From: Nitratifractor salsuginis DSM 16511
GTDB taxonomy: Bacteria > Campylobacterota > Campylobacteria > Campylobacterales > Sulfurovaceae
Direction of reading: 5' to 3'
Assembly (NCBI RefSeq): GCF_000186245.1
Contig: NC_014935.1
Coordinates: 186,001-250,000 of the forward strand
DNA length: 64,000 nt
This document shows, piece after piece, positions 40,980 through 50,522 of the stretch (position 1 is the stretch's first letter; each line of letters begins with the position of its first letter). The notes under the pieces were generated by a model that was not told the DNA's origin, made no database searches, and saw only the letters and a program-made list of their open reading frames with translations. A program made the position numbers and the translations under genes.

Positions 40980-41815
40980 CGCAGTTTGATCTCCTCCCGG
41001 GGGGCTTCGCAGCCTCCGCCGCCGCTATCTACCGGATTGAGACTGCAGCCGCCCTCATCGGGATTGCTGTAGAGGTCTGTCGGGGTGTTGGGCATAGCGG
41101 CGGTTTCGCTCGGCTGTTCTTTGGGTGTTTCGAAAGTGGCAATGATGGGACGGTCGCCATAGAGAATCGTCGTTACCCCTTTTTGGCGTTTGAAGAGGAT
41201 GGGGATCTCATCGATGCCGAGGGCTTTGGCCAGATGGCGGACGCTGGGATCGCTGACCGGAAGGAGGGTATAGTTGATGTGATGCTCGGCGAAATAGCTT
41301 TTGACCTTTTTGCAGTGGGGACAGTGCTCCGAAGCGATGAGGTAGAGGCCGTCTCCTTTGATGAGGGCTTCGTTGCGGGGGATCGCCAGGTCGCTGAGGG
41401 CAAAGAAAATCGCCAGGATCGCCGGCAGGGCGTAGAGAAAGAGATTGACGCGGCTTGTCAAAGCGATGAGCAGCAGTCCTCCATAGACCCCCAGGCAAAA
41501 GAGGCAGGGTTCGGGATTGACCAGGATCTGATAACCGATCATAATCGATTCGAAAGCGACGGCGGCATAGAGGGTGATGAAGTAGAGCTTCTCGAAGGCT
41601 TTGTTGAAAAGGGAAAAGAGCCCGAAGAACAGGATCGCTCCCACCGCTGCCATTCCCAGATAGTTGAGGTAGATCGAGGGGAAGCGTAGAAGCTCCCCGG
41701 CCAGTTTGCATCCGGTGGCGGAGCAGAGAGATAGGTGATGGAGCTTGAGCCAGGTTTCGTAACCGATATACCCCAGCAGAAGCAGAGGGAGAAGAACACG
41801 ACTGATGACTTTCAT
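40976..41815 (-). CDS. VKOR-like membrane protein fused to a thioredoxin/glutaredoxin domain
   Basis: A 279-residue protein. The membrane half (about 1-150) has several helices with paired cysteines in CSATGC and the active-site CLFC at the end of a helix, as in bacterial VKOR homologues. The C-terminal domain begins with IASEHCPHCKKVKSYFAEH, a CxxC thiol-oxidoreductase motif with a DEIPILF cis-Pro loop. The tail is cysteine-bearing (GGCSLNPVDSGGGGCEAP). It may oxidise periplasmic proteins and pass electrons to quinone in place of DsbB. The topology of the CPHC domain is inferred. Confidence 0.78.
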   Translation of the reverse strand: MKVISRVLLPLLLLGYIGYETWLKLHHLSLCSATGCKLAGELLRFPSIYLNYLGMAAVGAILFFGLFSLFNKAFEKLYFITLYAAVAFESIMIGYQILVNPEPCLFCLGVYGGLLLIALTSRVNLFLYALPAILAIFFALSDLAIPRNEALIKGDGLYLIASEHCPHCKKVKSYFAEHHINYTLLPVSDPSVRHLAKALGIDEIPILFKRQKGVTTILYGDRPIIATFETPKEQPSETAAMPNTPTDLYSNPDEGGCSLNPVDSGGGGCEAPREEIKLR

Positions 41816-41837
41816 TGCAACCCCCTTTCAGTTTTAA

Positions 41838-41954
41838 TTAGAAATGAGAAAATAGAAATTTTGGTATGTGTTGCTTTGCAACACTCTTCATTTTGCGGGT
41901 GCAGCCCGCAACCAATGACCAATGGCTAATGACCAATGACACGCCGTCAGGCGT
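41838..41954. repeat. Heptad-repeat island 12 with hairpins
   Basis: GAAATGAGAAAATAG units precede TTTTGGTAT and the hairpin GTGTTGC-TTT-GCAACAC (41868-41884). Then TTGCGGG-TGCAG-CCCGCAA (41893-41911), ACCAATG/GCTAATG units (41911-41940), and ACGCC-GTCA-GGCGT (41941-41954), which touches the purT stop codon. Confidence 0.82.
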
Positions 41955-43120
41955 CACGCGTCCTCTATTCTATCGACGATATCTTGTGCTTTTTTCTTCG
42001 CCTCCTCCACGTCGTTGCCCAGGGCCAGGGCCACGGCCATACGGCGGCCGGGGTGGGATTCGGGTTTGCCGAAAATTCGGACGAAGGTATCTTTGCCGAA
42101 GGCGTCGTCGGGGACGGTGATCTTCGGATTTTCGCTTTCATTTTTGGCCTTGTAGGCGGCGCTGGCGCCCGGGGCGAAGAATTCGAACTCCAGGGGTAGG
42201 CCCAGCACGGCCCGGACATGCAGGGCGAATTCGCTCTGGCTCTGGGTGATCAGCGTGACCATCCCCGTATCGTGGGGGCGGGGAGAGAGTTCGGAGAAAT
42301 AAACCTCTTCCCCTTTGACGAAGAACTCCACGCCGAAGATCCCCCGGCCTCCGAGGCCGTCGGTGACCGCTTTGGCGATCTCCTGCGCCTTTTTCAGCGC
42401 CGCTTCCTTCATCGGCATCGGCTGCCAGGAGAGGATGTAGTCTCCGTCCTGCTGGATATGGCCGATGGGTTCGCAAAAGACGGTACCGGTCTCGTTGCGC
42501 ACGGTCAGGAGGGTGATCTCGTAGTCGAAGGGGATGAACTCTTCTACGATCAATTCGCTGGCGTCACCCCTTGCCTCCTTGGCGATCTCCCAGCTCTTGG
42601 GGAGGTCTTCGGGGCTTCTGGCGATGCTCTGGCCGTGTCCGGAGCTGGACATCACCGGTTTGATGACGCAGGGAAAGCCCAGCGCCTCGGCCGCCTCTTT
42701 CAGCTCTTCCAGGCTGCTGACGAAGCGGTAGGCGCTGGTTGTGAGCCCCAGGGTCTCGGCGGCAAAGACGCGGATGTTTTTGCGGTTCATCGTCTTGTTG
42801 ACCGCTTCGGCGTTGGGGATGACGTGAAAGCCCCGCCGCTCCGCCTCGAAGAGGGCTTCGATGCTGATCGCTTCCACCTCGGGGAGGATATAGGTGGGCC
42901 GCTCCTTTTCGATGAGCTCCAGGACCTGCTCTTTGTCCTGCATATCGATGGCATAGGAGCGATGGGCGACCAGGTGGGCCGGGGCGTGCTTGTATTTGTC
43001 CACGGCGATCACTTCGATCCCCAGGCGCTGCGCCTCAATGGCCACCTCTTTGCCCAGCTCTCCGGAGCCGAGCAGCATAATCTTGATGGAGTCTTCTTTC
43101 AATGGAGTGGTAAAGGTCAT
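41954..43120 (-). CDS. purT: Formate-dependent GAR transformylase PurT
   Basis: A 388-residue ATP-grasp enzyme that formylates GAR with formate and ATP in purine synthesis. The start [20 protein letters not shown] is the PurT signature. [16 protein letters not shown] is the ATP loop, and [20 protein letters not shown] and HDTGMVTLI follow. The folate-dependent PurN is encoded at 45200, so this organism has both routes. Confidence 0.94.
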   Translation of the reverse strand: MTFTTPLKEDSIKIMLLGSGELGKEVAIEAQRLGIEVIAVDKYKHAPAHLVAHRSYAIDMQDKEQVLELIEKERPTYILPEVEAISIEALFEAERRGFHVIPNAEAVNKTMNRKNIRVFAAETLGLTTSAYRFVSSLEELKEAAEALGFPCVIKPVMSSSGHGQSIARSPEDLPKSWEIAKEARGDASELIVEEFIPFDYEITLLTVRNETGTVFCEPIGHIQQDGDYILSWQPMPMKEAALKKAQEIAKAVTDGLGGRGIFGVEFFVKGEEVYFSELSPRPHDTGMVTLITQSQSEFALHVRAVLGLPLEFEFFAPGASAAYKAKNESENPKITVPDDAFGKDTFVRIFGKPESHPGRRMAVALALGNDVEEAKKKAQDIVDRIEDA

Positions 43121-43179
43121 AAGCGGATCCTCACACTGTTTGGGATAGTTACCGTGATTTTAGCGAAAAAAGGGAAATC

Positions 43180-43293
43180 GAATTGAAAATGGGGAATGGA
43201 GAATTGAGTAGAATCGAATCAAAGAAAAACGTGAATAGGTAAAAATCTTACTTGCGACTTGAGGGCCGCAGGCCCGTGCCTGCGACTTGCGAC
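43180..43293. repeat. Heptad-repeat island 13 with 5-3-5 hairpin
   Basis: GAATTGA, AAATGGG, GAATGGA, GAATTGA, GTAGAAT (43180-43214). Then ACTTGCG-type units flank GGGCC-GCA-GGCCC (43263-43275). This composite (CTTGCGACTTGAGG + hairpin + CGTGC) recurs at 37666 and 63555. Confidence 0.8.
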
Positions 43294-43297
43294 GGCA

Positions 43298-43510
43298 TTA
43301 GAGCCGTGCTTCGTAGCGGCGAAGCATATAGAGCTTCTTGAGGATCTTCTTGCGGGTGGCGATCTTCTCTTTCTTCCGGCGCTCGGTGGGCTTTTCATAA
43401 TGCTGCCGTGCGCGGGCTTCGGTGACGATCAGGTTCCGGTCGCACTGCCGCTTGAATTTGCGGTAGGCTTCCTCGAAGGTGTCCCGAGGGGAAACAACGA
43501 TACCAGGCAT
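43298..43510 (-). CDS. rpsU: 30S ribosomal protein S21
   Basis: A 70-residue basic protein starting [20 protein letters not shown] and rich in Arg/Lys after residue 25. Length and pattern match Campylobacterota S21. The ATG at 43510 is chosen over 43519 because the conserved sequence begins there. A TATAAT lies 57 bases upstream, in a divergent promoter region shared with nnr. Confidence 0.93.
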   Translation of the reverse strand: MPGIVVSPRDTFEEAYRKFKRQCDRNLIVTEARARQHYEKPTERRKKEKIATRKKILKKLYMLRRYEARL

Positions 43511-43566
43511 ACAAATCACCCCCTTTCATGTCCGGTTTTGCGTGTCGCTTGGACAAATTGGGCCGA

Positions 43567-43572
43567 ATTATA
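43567..43572 (-). promoter_or_regulatory. -10 box of rpsU
   Basis: TATAAT on the minus strand, divergent from the nnr promoter. Confidence 0.5.
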
Positions 43573-43612
43573 CCTAAAGGATCATTAGGGTTTGATAAGG
43601 AGAGGTTTGGGG

Positions 43613-43618
43613 TATAAT
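43613..43618 (+). promoter_or_regulatory. -10 box of nnr
   Basis: TATAAT on the plus strand, 28 bases before the GTG start of nnr. Confidence 0.5.
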
Positions 43619-43646
43619 TTTCCAAAGAGAATCGAAAGGATCAACC

Positions 43647-45065
43647 GTGCAGCGACTCTACCGCAACTGCTATGCAATGGACCGGAAGTGTTACGAAGAG
43701 TATGGCTTGACGGAGGATCTGCTGATGGAGCACGCCGCAGAGGGGATGGCTCGGCAGATCCGGGAGCGCTTTGACGCGGGAGCCAGGGTTTTGATTGCAG
43801 CGGGGCCGGGTAACAACGGTGCCGACGGGATCACTTTGGCGCGGCTTTTGCAGGGACGCTACGACGTGCGGCTTTCGTTGCCGCTGGGGGCGAAATCGGC
43901 GATGGCGAAACTCCAGCTGGAGCGTGCCCGGAAGGTGGGGGTGCCCCTGGCTGAGGCGGTTGAGGCGGCGGAGTGTATCGTCGATGCTCTTTTCGGTGCG
44001 GGCCTCAGCCGCCCCCTCTCCGAGGAGATTACGGCGCTGGTGGAACGGCTCAACGATCTGGAGGGCTTCAAACTGGCCTGTGACATTCCGACGGGGCTCG
44101 ATGAGCGGGGGGTTCCTTCGCCGGTAGCCTTCCGGGCGGATTTGACGGTGACGATGGGGGCGCTCAAGGAGGCCCTCTACCTCGATGCGGCCAAAGAGTA
44201 TGTCGGCCGGATCGAATGCGTCGATCTGGGGGTGGAGCGTCTGCTTTACGAAGAGGAGAGCACGACTTATCTGTTGGAAGAGAGCGATTTTCTCCCTCCG
44301 CTGCGGCGGGACCGCCCCTCGGCGCACAAAGGAAGCTTCGGTCACGCGGCGGTCTTTTGCGGAGAGAAGGAGGGCGCGGGGATTCTGGCGGGTTCGGCGG
44401 CCGCCCGCTTCGGCGCGGGGCTGACGACCCTGGTGATCCACGAAAAGCTCTCGGCGCCTCCGGCTTTTTTGATGCTCTCGACTACCGTGCCACCCCGGGC
44501 GACGGCTCTGGCGATCGGGATGGGATTGGGAGAGTATTTCGAAGAGGAGTTGCTGGAAAAGGAGGTGGTGGATTCATCTTTGCCAGTAGTACTCGATGCC
44601 GATGCCTTTGCCAAGCCGGAGCTGCTGCAGATCGTGCATCAGGAGAACCGGGAAGTGGTCATCACGCCCCATCCGGCGGAGTTCGCCCGGCTCTGGAAAT
44701 ATCTGATGAAAGAGGAGTTGAGCGTCGAGGAGATCCAGGAGAACCGTTTCGAGCTGGCGCGGCGTTTCAGCGCCCGTTTCCCCCGGATCGTGCTCCTGCT
44801 CAAGGGAGCCAACCCCATCATCGCCCACCTGGGAGAGCTCTATGTTAACCCTCTGGGTACCGTGGCCCTGGCCAAAGGGGGCAGCGGCGATGTGCTCAGC
44901 GGCTTGATCGTTGCCCTTTTGGCCCAGGGATACGAAGCGCTTGATGCGGCGATCCAGGGGAGCCTGGCCCTGGCCCTGGCGGCGCGGAGCTATGAGGGGG
45001 CGGACTATTCGATGTTGCCGACGGACTTGATCGAAAGGCTGGGGAGCCTTTCGAGTGAGGAGTGA
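43647..45065 (+). CDS. nnr: Bifunctional NAD(P)H-hydrate repair enzyme
   Basis: A 472-residue protein that repairs damaged NAD(P)H. The N-terminal epimerase (YjeF-N) has VLIAAGPGNNGADGITLARL and CDIPTGLDERG. The C-terminal ADP-dependent dehydratase (YjeF-C) has HKGSFGHAAVFCGEKEGAG, VLDADAF, TPHPAEFARL, LKGANPIIA and KGGSGDVLSGLI. The GTG start has a GAAAGGA site six bases upstream. The last residues (SSEE) are written in heptad repeats that continue into the next gap. Confidence 0.94.
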   Translation: MQRLYRNCYAMDRKCYEEYGLTEDLLMEHAAEGMARQIRERFDAGARVLIAAGPGNNGADGITLARLLQGRYDVRLSLPLGAKSAMAKLQLERARKVGVPLAEAVEAAECIVDALFGAGLSRPLSEEITALVERLNDLEGFKLACDIPTGLDERGVPSPVAFRADLTVTMGALKEALYLDAAKEYVGRIECVDLGVERLLYEEESTTYLLEESDFLPPLRRDRPSAHKGSFGHAAVFCGEKEGAGILAGSAAARFGAGLTTLVIHEKLSAPPAFLMLSTTVPPRATALAIGMGLGEYFEEELLEKEVVDSSLPVVLDADAFAKPELLQIVHQENREVVITPHPAEFARLWKYLMKEELSVEEIQENRFELARRFSARFPRIVLLLKGANPIIAHLGELYVNPLGTVALAKGGSGDVLSGLIVALLAQGYEALDAAIQGSLALALAARSYEGADYSMLPTDLIERLGSLSSEE

Positions 45066-45177
45066 AGAGTTAGGAATGAGGAATTTCGGTATGCGTTGCT
45101 TTGCAACGCTTTTTTTATTAAAAAAGGTTTTTATATGAGTGAACGATTCTCCATTCTCCATTTTGTATTCTCAATTT
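45049..45177. repeat. Heptad-repeat island 14 with 7-3-7 hairpin
   Basis: GAGTGAG/GAGTGAA units (45051-45080), TTTCGGTAT, hairpin GCGTTGC-TTT-GCAACGC (45093-45109) and a T-run. Then ATTCTCC units (45148-45176). The left edge encodes the nnr C-terminus. Confidence 0.83.
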
Positions 45178-45207
45178 CTTTTCAGCGGAGCTTGCTCCGA
45201 TGAAAAG
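45178..45207. repeat. Stem-loop over the purN start codon
   Basis: Outer arms CTTTTCA (45178-45184) and TGAAAAG (45201-45207), inner arms CGGAGC (45186-45191) and GCTCCG (45194-45199), loop TT. The GGAG ribosome site and the ATG (45200-45202) are both paired. Confidence 0.8.
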
Positions 45208-45757
45208 GATCGTCGTTCTTTTCAGCGGGGCGGGGAGCAACCTTGCCTATATTCTCAAGCATCTGCACGGCAAAGAGGTGGAGGTGGCGGCGGCGATCAC
45301 CAACAATCCGGAAGCCGGGGGGATCGCAATCGCGGAATCTTACGGCGTGCCGGTGGAGGTGATGGATCACCGCAAGTTTCCCGATCGGGAATCCTTTGAC
45401 CGGGAGTTGGTGAAGCGGATCGAAAAGTATGAACCGGATTTGACGGTGCTGGCGGGATTTATGAGAATTCTAACACCGGAATTTACCGAAAAGGTTCGAG
45501 CGATCAATCTCCATCCTTCGCTTCTGCCTAGGCACCGGGGGCTTGACGCTATCAGGAAAAGTTGGGAAGACGAGCACCCCGAAGGGGGAGTGACGGTCCA
45601 TTGGGTCAATGAAGAGCTCGACGGTGGGGAGCCGATTTTGCAGTATGAGCTGGAAAAAGAGGGCTTTGAGAGTTTCGAAGAGTATGACGAAGCGATACGC
45701 CGCATTGAAAAAGAGGCCCTGACCGAGGCGATTCGGGAGGTTTTAAATGGGGATTAA
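45200..45757 (+). CDS. purN: Phosphoribosylglycinamide formyltransferase PurN
   Basis: A 185-residue folate-dependent GAR transformylase. IVVLFSGAGSNLAYIL binds phosphate, LAGFMRILTPEF is the folate loop, and INLHPSLLPRHRG contains the catalytic Asn and His. GGVTVHWVNEELDGGEPIL is also typical. The start lies in a stem-loop (45178-45207). Functionally redundant with PurT at 41954. Confidence 0.94.
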   Translation: MKRIVVLFSGAGSNLAYILKHLHGKEVEVAAAITNNPEAGGIAIAESYGVPVEVMDHRKFPDRESFDRELVKRIEKYEPDLTVLAGFMRILTPEFTEKVRAINLHPSLLPRHRGLDAIRKSWEDEHPEGGVTVHWVNEELDGGEPILQYELEKEGFESFEEYDEAIRRIEKEALTEAIREVLNGD

Positions 45758-45794
45758 GGGGAGTGTGTTATAAAGCTTTCAAAAAGGAATGAAA

Positions 45795-46571
45795 ATGAGC
45801 GATATCCTCAAGATCGGAAAATATGAATTTACCAGCCGGCTCATCGTCGGCAGCGGGAAGTACCCTGACTTTCAGACCACCCGTGACGCTACACTGGCCA
45901 GCGGCAGTGAAATGATCACGGTGGCGGTACGCCGGGTCAATATCACCAACCCCGCCGAAGAGAATCTGATGGATTACTTCAAGGACACCGACGTCAAATT
46001 CCTCCCCAACAGCGCCGGGTGTACCACCGCCGAGGAGGCGATCACCCTCTTTCGCCTGACCCGGGAGGCGACGGGGATCGACCTGATCAAGCTGGAGGTG
46101 ATCGGCGATACCGCCAAGACCCTCTATCCCGACGTCATCGAAACCCTCAAGGCGTGTGAAGTCCTGGCCAGGGACGGTTTTACCATTATGGCCTATACCA
46201 ACGACGATCCCATCGTCGCCAAGCGCCTGGAAGAGGCGGGGGCGGCGGCGGTGATGCCCCTGGCGGCGCCCATCGGTTCGGGATTGGGGATTCAAAACCG
46301 TTTCAATGTGGTCTTCATCAAAGAGGCGGTGAACGTTCCCGTGATCGTGGATGCTGGGATCGGCTGCGCCAGCGATGCGGCGTCGGCGATGGAGCTGGGG
46401 GCCGATGGCGTGCTGACCAATACCGCCATCGCTCAGGCGGAGAACCCCATACTGATGGCCGAAGCGATGAAACACGCCGTGATCGCCGGGCGGATGAGCT
46501 ACAAGGCCGGGCGCATTCCCAAACGCCCCTTTGCGACCGCCAGTTCCCCGGTGGACGGGATGATCTTCTAA
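45795..46571 (+). CDS. thiG: Thiazole synthase ThiG
   Basis: A 258-residue TIM-barrel enzyme that forms the thiazole phosphate of thiamine. [20 protein letters not shown] is the family start. LIKLEVIGD holds the Schiff-base Lys, [16 protein letters not shown] the phosphate loop, and [20 protein letters not shown] follows. The ATG at 45795 has AAGGA six bases upstream; the ATG at 45789 is too close to it. thiS/thiH/thiF are not adjacent. Confidence 0.94.
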   Translation: MSDILKIGKYEFTSRLIVGSGKYPDFQTTRDATLASGSEMITVAVRRVNITNPAEENLMDYFKDTDVKFLPNSAGCTTAEEAITLFRLTREATGIDLIKLEVIGDTAKTLYPDVIETLKACEVLARDGFTIMAYTNDDPIVAKRLEEAGAAAVMPLAAPIGSGLGIQNRFNVVFIKEAVNVPVIVDAGIGCASDAASAMELGADGVLTNTAIAQAENPILMAEAMKHAVIAGRMSYKAGRIPKRPFATASSPVDGMIF

Positions 46572-46577
46572 GATCTC

Positions 46578-47318
46578 CTATTCGTTGATTTTTTCTTTGA
46601 TCACTTTCGCCATTTGGCTGACGGCTTCGATGCGTTCCGTCAGGGAGCGGTCCTCATCGAGCAGGATCTTCACGAAGGCGGAGCCGACGATCACTCCGTC
46701 GACCCCCTTGGCTTTTTCCTTTGCCGTATCGGGGTTGACTCCGAATCCTACATAGACGGGAGTTTGGGTCTGCTTGCGGATCTGGGCAATGACTTCGGAA
46801 AGCTCTTCGCTCTGGCCGCTGCCGGTGATCCCGGCGTAGGCGACGAGGTAGAGGAACTTTTTGGCGTCCCGGGCGATCATCGCGATGCGCTCCGGGGTAT
46901 CGGTGGGGGCGATGAAGTCGATGAGATTCAGCCCCGCCTCTTCGATCATCGGTTTGTAGGCCTGTGCCTCTTCATAGGGGAGGTCGGGGATAATAAAGCC
47001 GTTGACCCCCGAGGCTTTGGCTTCGGCGATGAAAGTCTCCATCCCTTTGTGGTAAAAGGGGTTGAAATAACCCATCCAGAGGGTATCGATGGCAGGAGCG
47101 ATCGAGCGGGAAACTTCGAAGAGATCGGCGATGCGGAAGCCCTTTTGGAGCGCTTTGAGGTTGGCGCTCTCGATGACGGGGCCGTCGGCGACCGGATCGG
47201 AAAAGGGGATCCCCAGCTCCAGGGTATCCACCCCGGCTTCGGCCAGGGCCAGCGCCAGGTCGACAGTAAAGGCTTTGTCGGGGTATCCGGTGGTAATGTA
47301 GGCGACCAGTTTTTTCAC
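46578..47318 (-). CDS. trpA: Tryptophan synthase alpha subunit
   Basis: A 246-residue TIM barrel that cleaves indole-3-glycerol phosphate. TLELGIPFSDPVADGPVI holds the catalytic Glu and Asp. GYFNPFYHKGMETF, APTDTPERI, AYAGITGSGQS and FGVNPDTAKEKAKGVDGVIV are present. The GTG at 47318 has AGGA six bases upstream; a much longer open frame exists but its N-terminal part overlaps panB on the other strand. trpB is not adjacent, which is unusual. Confidence 0.92.
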   Translation of the reverse strand: MKKLVAYITTGYPDKAFTVDLALALAEAGVDTLELGIPFSDPVADGPVIESANLKALQKGFRIADLFEVSRSIAPAIDTLWMGYFNPFYHKGMETFIAEAKASGVNGFIIPDLPYEEAQAYKPMIEEAGLNLIDFIAPTDTPERIAMIARDAKKFLYLVAYAGITGSGQSEELSEVIAQIRKQTQTPVYVGFGVNPDTAKEKAKGVDGVIVGSAFVKILLDEDRSLTERIEAVSQMAKVIKEKINE

Positions 47319-47399
47319 GGTATGTCCTGTGGGAGAAATTGAGGATATTATACTGATTTTGGATAAAATCATTTCAGAATGAAGAAGGGAGGTTGCTGG

Positions 47400-48212
47400 A
47401 TGAGCATTCAATCGGCATCCATCGACAAAAAGGTCACCGTGCGCACCGTTCAAAAGTTGAAGGGGGTCGAACCGGTGACGATGATCACCGCCTACGACGC
47501 CCTGTTTGCCGGGATCTTCGACGGCGAAGTGGAGATGATCCTGGTGGGCGACAGCCTCAATATGAGTTTCTTTGCCGAGCCCGATACCCTGAGCGCGACG
47601 ATGGATCAGATGATTTATCACACCAAAGCGGTCTGCAAGGGGGCCAGGCTCCCTTTGATCGTCTTCGATATGCCCTTCGGCAGCTATACGACGCCGGAGC
47701 AGGCTCTGGAGAATGCCGTGAGGGTCTATCAAGAGACCTGTGCCGAAGCAGTTAAGATCGAGGGAGGCCGGGAAAAGGCTCACATCGTCAAAAAACTGAC
47801 CGAAAACGGGATCGCCGTCATCGCCCATATCGGCCTCAAGCCCCAGTCGGTCCGGGCCGAGGGAGGCTACCGGGTCCAGGGACGCAGCGAAGAGGAGGCG
47901 ATGGAGCTAATGGAAGATGCCCTGGCACTCCAGGAAGCCGGAGCCTTCGCCCTGCTCCTGGAAGGGATGACGAGCGACGTGGCACGCCGGATCACCGAAG
48001 CGGTGGAGATCCCCACCATCGGGATCGGCGCGGGCAACGGCACCGACGGACAGGTACTGGTCTGGAGCGATATGTTCGGCTTTTTCGAAGCCTTCAAGCC
48101 CAAATTCGTCAAACGCTACCTTGAAGGGGCGGAGTTGATCCGGCAGGGCCTGCGTCAATATCGCGAAGAGGTTAAGAGCCGGGCTTTTCCTGATGATGAA
48201 CACAGCTATTAA
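47400..48212 (+). CDS. panB: 3-methyl-2-oxobutanoate hydroxymethyltransferase
   Basis: A 270-residue enzyme of pantothenate synthesis. TMITAYDALFAGIFDGEVEM, the metal-binding VGDSLNM, and DMPFGSYTTPEQAL, plus VKIEGGREKAHIV, are characteristic. The ATG at 47400 follows GGGAGG. GIGAGNGTDGQVLVWSDM near the end is the family signature. It is divergent from trpA. Confidence 0.95.
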   Translation: MSIQSASIDKKVTVRTVQKLKGVEPVTMITAYDALFAGIFDGEVEMILVGDSLNMSFFAEPDTLSATMDQMIYHTKAVCKGARLPLIVFDMPFGSYTTPEQALENAVRVYQETCAEAVKIEGGREKAHIVKKLTENGIAVIAHIGLKPQSVRAEGGYRVQGRSEEEAMELMEDALALQEAGAFALLLEGMTSDVARRITEAVEIPTIGIGAGNGTDGQVLVWSDMFGFFEAFKPKFVKRYLEGAELIRQGLRQYREEVKSRAFPDDEHSY

Positions 48213-48216
48213 AGGG

Positions 48217-48396
48217 ATTGAGGATTTTGGATTTTGGATTTTGGATTGAGAATAAGATAATGGAGAATTGAGAATTGAGAATTGAGAATGTTGTTTCTGT
48301 TTGTAGAGTGAAAAATTTCTTGTTTATAAAAGAGGCGTTGCAAAGCAACGCAATCCAAAATTCCTCATTCCTCATTCCTCATTCCTCATTCGGAGC
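48217..48396. repeat. Heptad-repeat island 15 with reversed 7-3-7 hairpin
   Basis: GGATTTT units (48221-48246), GAATTGA units (48259-48289), hairpin GCGTTGC-AAA-GCAACGC (48335-48351) and ATTCCTC units (48360-48391). Here the TTTTGGATT box is on the minus strand, so the composite is inverted relative to most copies. It fills the gap between panB and ruvB. Confidence 0.85.
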
Positions 48397-48402
48397 TTTC
48401 TG

Positions 48403-49416
48403 ATGGAGCGTATCGTCGAGTTCGAGCGTTTCGAGGGGGAGAGCAACTACGAGCGGACATTGCGGCCCTCGAGCTGGGATGAGTATGTGGGGCAGGAAAA
48501 GATCAAAAAGAACCTCCAGGTCTTCATCCAGGCTTCCCTCAAGCGTGCCGAGGCGTTGGACCATATCCTCTTTTTCGGGCCTCCGGGTTTGGGAAAGACC
48601 ACTTTGGCCAACATCATCGCCAGCGAAATGGGGGCCAATATCAAAACCACCGCCGCGCCGATGATCGAAAAGTCGGGGGATCTGGCGGCGCTGCTGACCA
48701 ACATCGAAGAGGGAGATATCCTTTTTATCGATGAGATCCACCGGATGAGCCCCGCCATCGAAGAGATCCTCTATCCGGCGATGGAGGATTACCGTCTGGA
48801 TATCATTATCGGCAGCGGCCCGGCGGCCCAGGCGGTCAAAATTGATTTGCCCCGCTTCACCTTGGTGGGGGCGACCACCCGAGCGGGGATGCTGAGCAAT
48901 CCCCTTCGGGAACGTTTCGGGATGCATTTTCGGATGGAATTTTACACTCCCGAGGAGCTGGCCAAGATCATCGAGCAGGCGGCGGACAAACTGGGGATTG
49001 GCATCGACAAGGATGCAGCCCTGGAAATCGCCCGGCGCAGCCGCGGCACGCCCAGGATTGCCCTGCGGCTGCTGCGGCGGGTGAGGGATTTTGCCGAAGT
49101 GGCGGAGGAGGCGTGCATCTCCCTCGAAACGGCCCGATACGGTCTCGACCAGCTGGGGGTCAATCACATCGGCTTTGATGAACAGGATCTCAAACTGCTC
49201 GAGCTGCTCATCTCCGCCAGGGGGCGGCCGATGGGGCTTAGTACCATCGCCGCGGCTTTGAGTGAAGATGAGGGGACCATCGAAGAGGTTCTCGAACCCT
49301 ACCTGATCGCCAACGGCTACATCGAGCGGACCGCCCGGGGACGGATCGCCACTCCCAAGAGTTACGAGCTCTTTCGATTGACCCCTCCGGCTATGGAAGG
49401 GGGACTCTTTGGATAG
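48403..49416 (+). CDS. ruvB: Holliday junction branch migration ATPase RuvB
   Basis: A 337-residue AAA+ ATPase. Walker A is [16 protein letters not shown], Walker B is [10 protein letters not shown]. The RuvB-specific stretches [53 protein letters not shown] and the C-terminal winged helix ([28 protein letters not shown]) are complete. It overlaps the AI-2E family gene by eight bases. Confidence 0.97.
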   Translation: MERIVEFERFEGESNYERTLRPSSWDEYVGQEKIKKNLQVFIQASLKRAEALDHILFFGPPGLGKTTLANIIASEMGANIKTTAAPMIEKSGDLAALLTNIEEGDILFIDEIHRMSPAIEEILYPAMEDYRLDIIIGSGPAAQAVKIDLPRFTLVGATTRAGMLSNPLRERFGMHFRMEFYTPEELAKIIEQAADKLGIGIDKDAALEIARRSRGTPRIALRLLRRVRDFAEVAEEACISLETARYGLDQLGVNHIGFDEQDLKLLELLISARGRPMGLSTIAAALSEDEGTIEEVLEPYLIANGYIERTARGRIATPKSYELFRLTPPAMEGGLFG

Positions 49417-50437
49417 GCGCACCCTTTTTGTCCTGATCCTCTTCTCCATCGCGCTATGGGGAGCGTACAGTATCTATGCACCCTTCCTCCTGAGTATGGT
49501 CGTGGCGGTGCTTTTGGCTATGGCCACCAGCAACCTGACCCGATATTTGACCCGGACCCTGCGCTCCCGCAAGATCGCGACCCTGGTGATGGTGTTGCTG
49601 CTCTTCTTGCTGATTTTGGCTCCCATCATCTACATCGCCACCACCGGTGTCGAATATCTGACCCACCTCGATCAGCAGACGATCCGGGAGATCTTCGCCA
49701 AAGCAAGGAGCTTGACGGAGAACATTCCCTATGTCAATCATTGGGCCGAAGAGTATCTCCAGGTCGACAAAGTTATTCCCTACCTCAAAGGGATCTCCCT
49801 CTACATTACCAAAATGGGCAGCAAGGGCCTGGGCTTCGTGAAAGATACGGTGATGGTCATTGCCTTTTATGCGGCAGCGGTGTATAACCAGGATCGTTTC
49901 ATCGCGACCCTCGTAGCGCTGATCCCCGCCCCCCAGCGTGAGAGCAGAGAGATGGTTGCCGAGATCGCTTCGACGATGGAAGTGGTGATCTATTCCATCA
50001 TCGTTACGGCGGTTTTCGAGGGGTTCCTTTTCGGTATTTTTGTTAGTTATTTCGGTTTCGATGGCTTGCTCTTTGGGGCGATCTACGGTTTTGCCTCCCT
50101 GGTTCCTGTGGTGGGGGGTGCCCTGGTCTGGGTCCCCCTCTCCCTCTACGCCTGGAGTGAGCTGGGTCCTCAGCCGGCCCTGGCCATCGCCATCTATTCG
50201 GTGGTTATGATCTCCATCATCGCCGATACCTTCATCAAGCCGATCATTATCAAAATGATCAAAGAGCAACTCCTCCATGTGCAGATCCGGATCAATGAAT
50301 TGGTGATCTTCTTCTCCATCATCGCCGGAATGAGCACTTACGGTTTCTGGGGGATGATCCTCGGTCCGGCGATCACCACCTTCCTCTTCGCCGCGACGCG
50401 GATTTACTTGGTCTACAGCAGCGCCTTGGAAGAGTGA
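49409..50437 (+). CDS. AI-2E family transporter
   Basis: A 342-residue membrane protein with about eight helices. The start [18 protein letters not shown], the central domain and the C-terminal [20 protein letters not shown] plus [20 protein letters not shown] motifs identify the family. It begins with TTG inside the ruvB 3' end. Members export AI-2 or act as Na+/H+ antiporters; function here unknown. Confidence 0.9.
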   Translation: MDRRTLFVLILFSIALWGAYSIYAPFLLSMVVAVLLAMATSNLTRYLTRTLRSRKIATLVMVLLLFLLILAPIIYIATTGVEYLTHLDQQTIREIFAKARSLTENIPYVNHWAEEYLQVDKVIPYLKGISLYITKMGSKGLGFVKDTVMVIAFYAAAVYNQDRFIATLVALIPAPQRESREMVAEIASTMEVVIYSIIVTAVFEGFLFGIFVSYFGFDGLLFGAIYGFASLVPVVGGALVWVPLSLYAWSELGPQPALAIAIYSVVMISIIADTFIKPIIIKMIKEQLLHVQIRINELVIFFSIIAGMSTYGFWGMILGPAITTFLFAATRIYLVYSSALEE

Positions 50438-50472
50438 GCCGGCCGGCGGAGGGGCTCTTAGCCGAGCCATGT

Positions 50473-50507
50473 TATGATTTGTTAACGAAAACTGTAAAAT
50501 GTGTAAA
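50473..50507 (+). promoter_or_regulatory. Promoter region of the two-component pair
   Basis: TATGAT (50473-50478) could be a -10 box. Two TGTAAA copies (50493-50498 and 50502-50507), nine bases apart, lie just downstream and could be a response-regulator site for autoregulation. This is tentative. Confidence 0.3.
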
Positions 50508-50522
50508 GACTTAAGAGGATAG

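Noticed and set aside
46578-47828. A 416-codon open frame containing trpA
   Set aside because: The first 170 codons overlap panB on the other strand and show no homology; the trpA GTG at 47318 has its own ribosome site.
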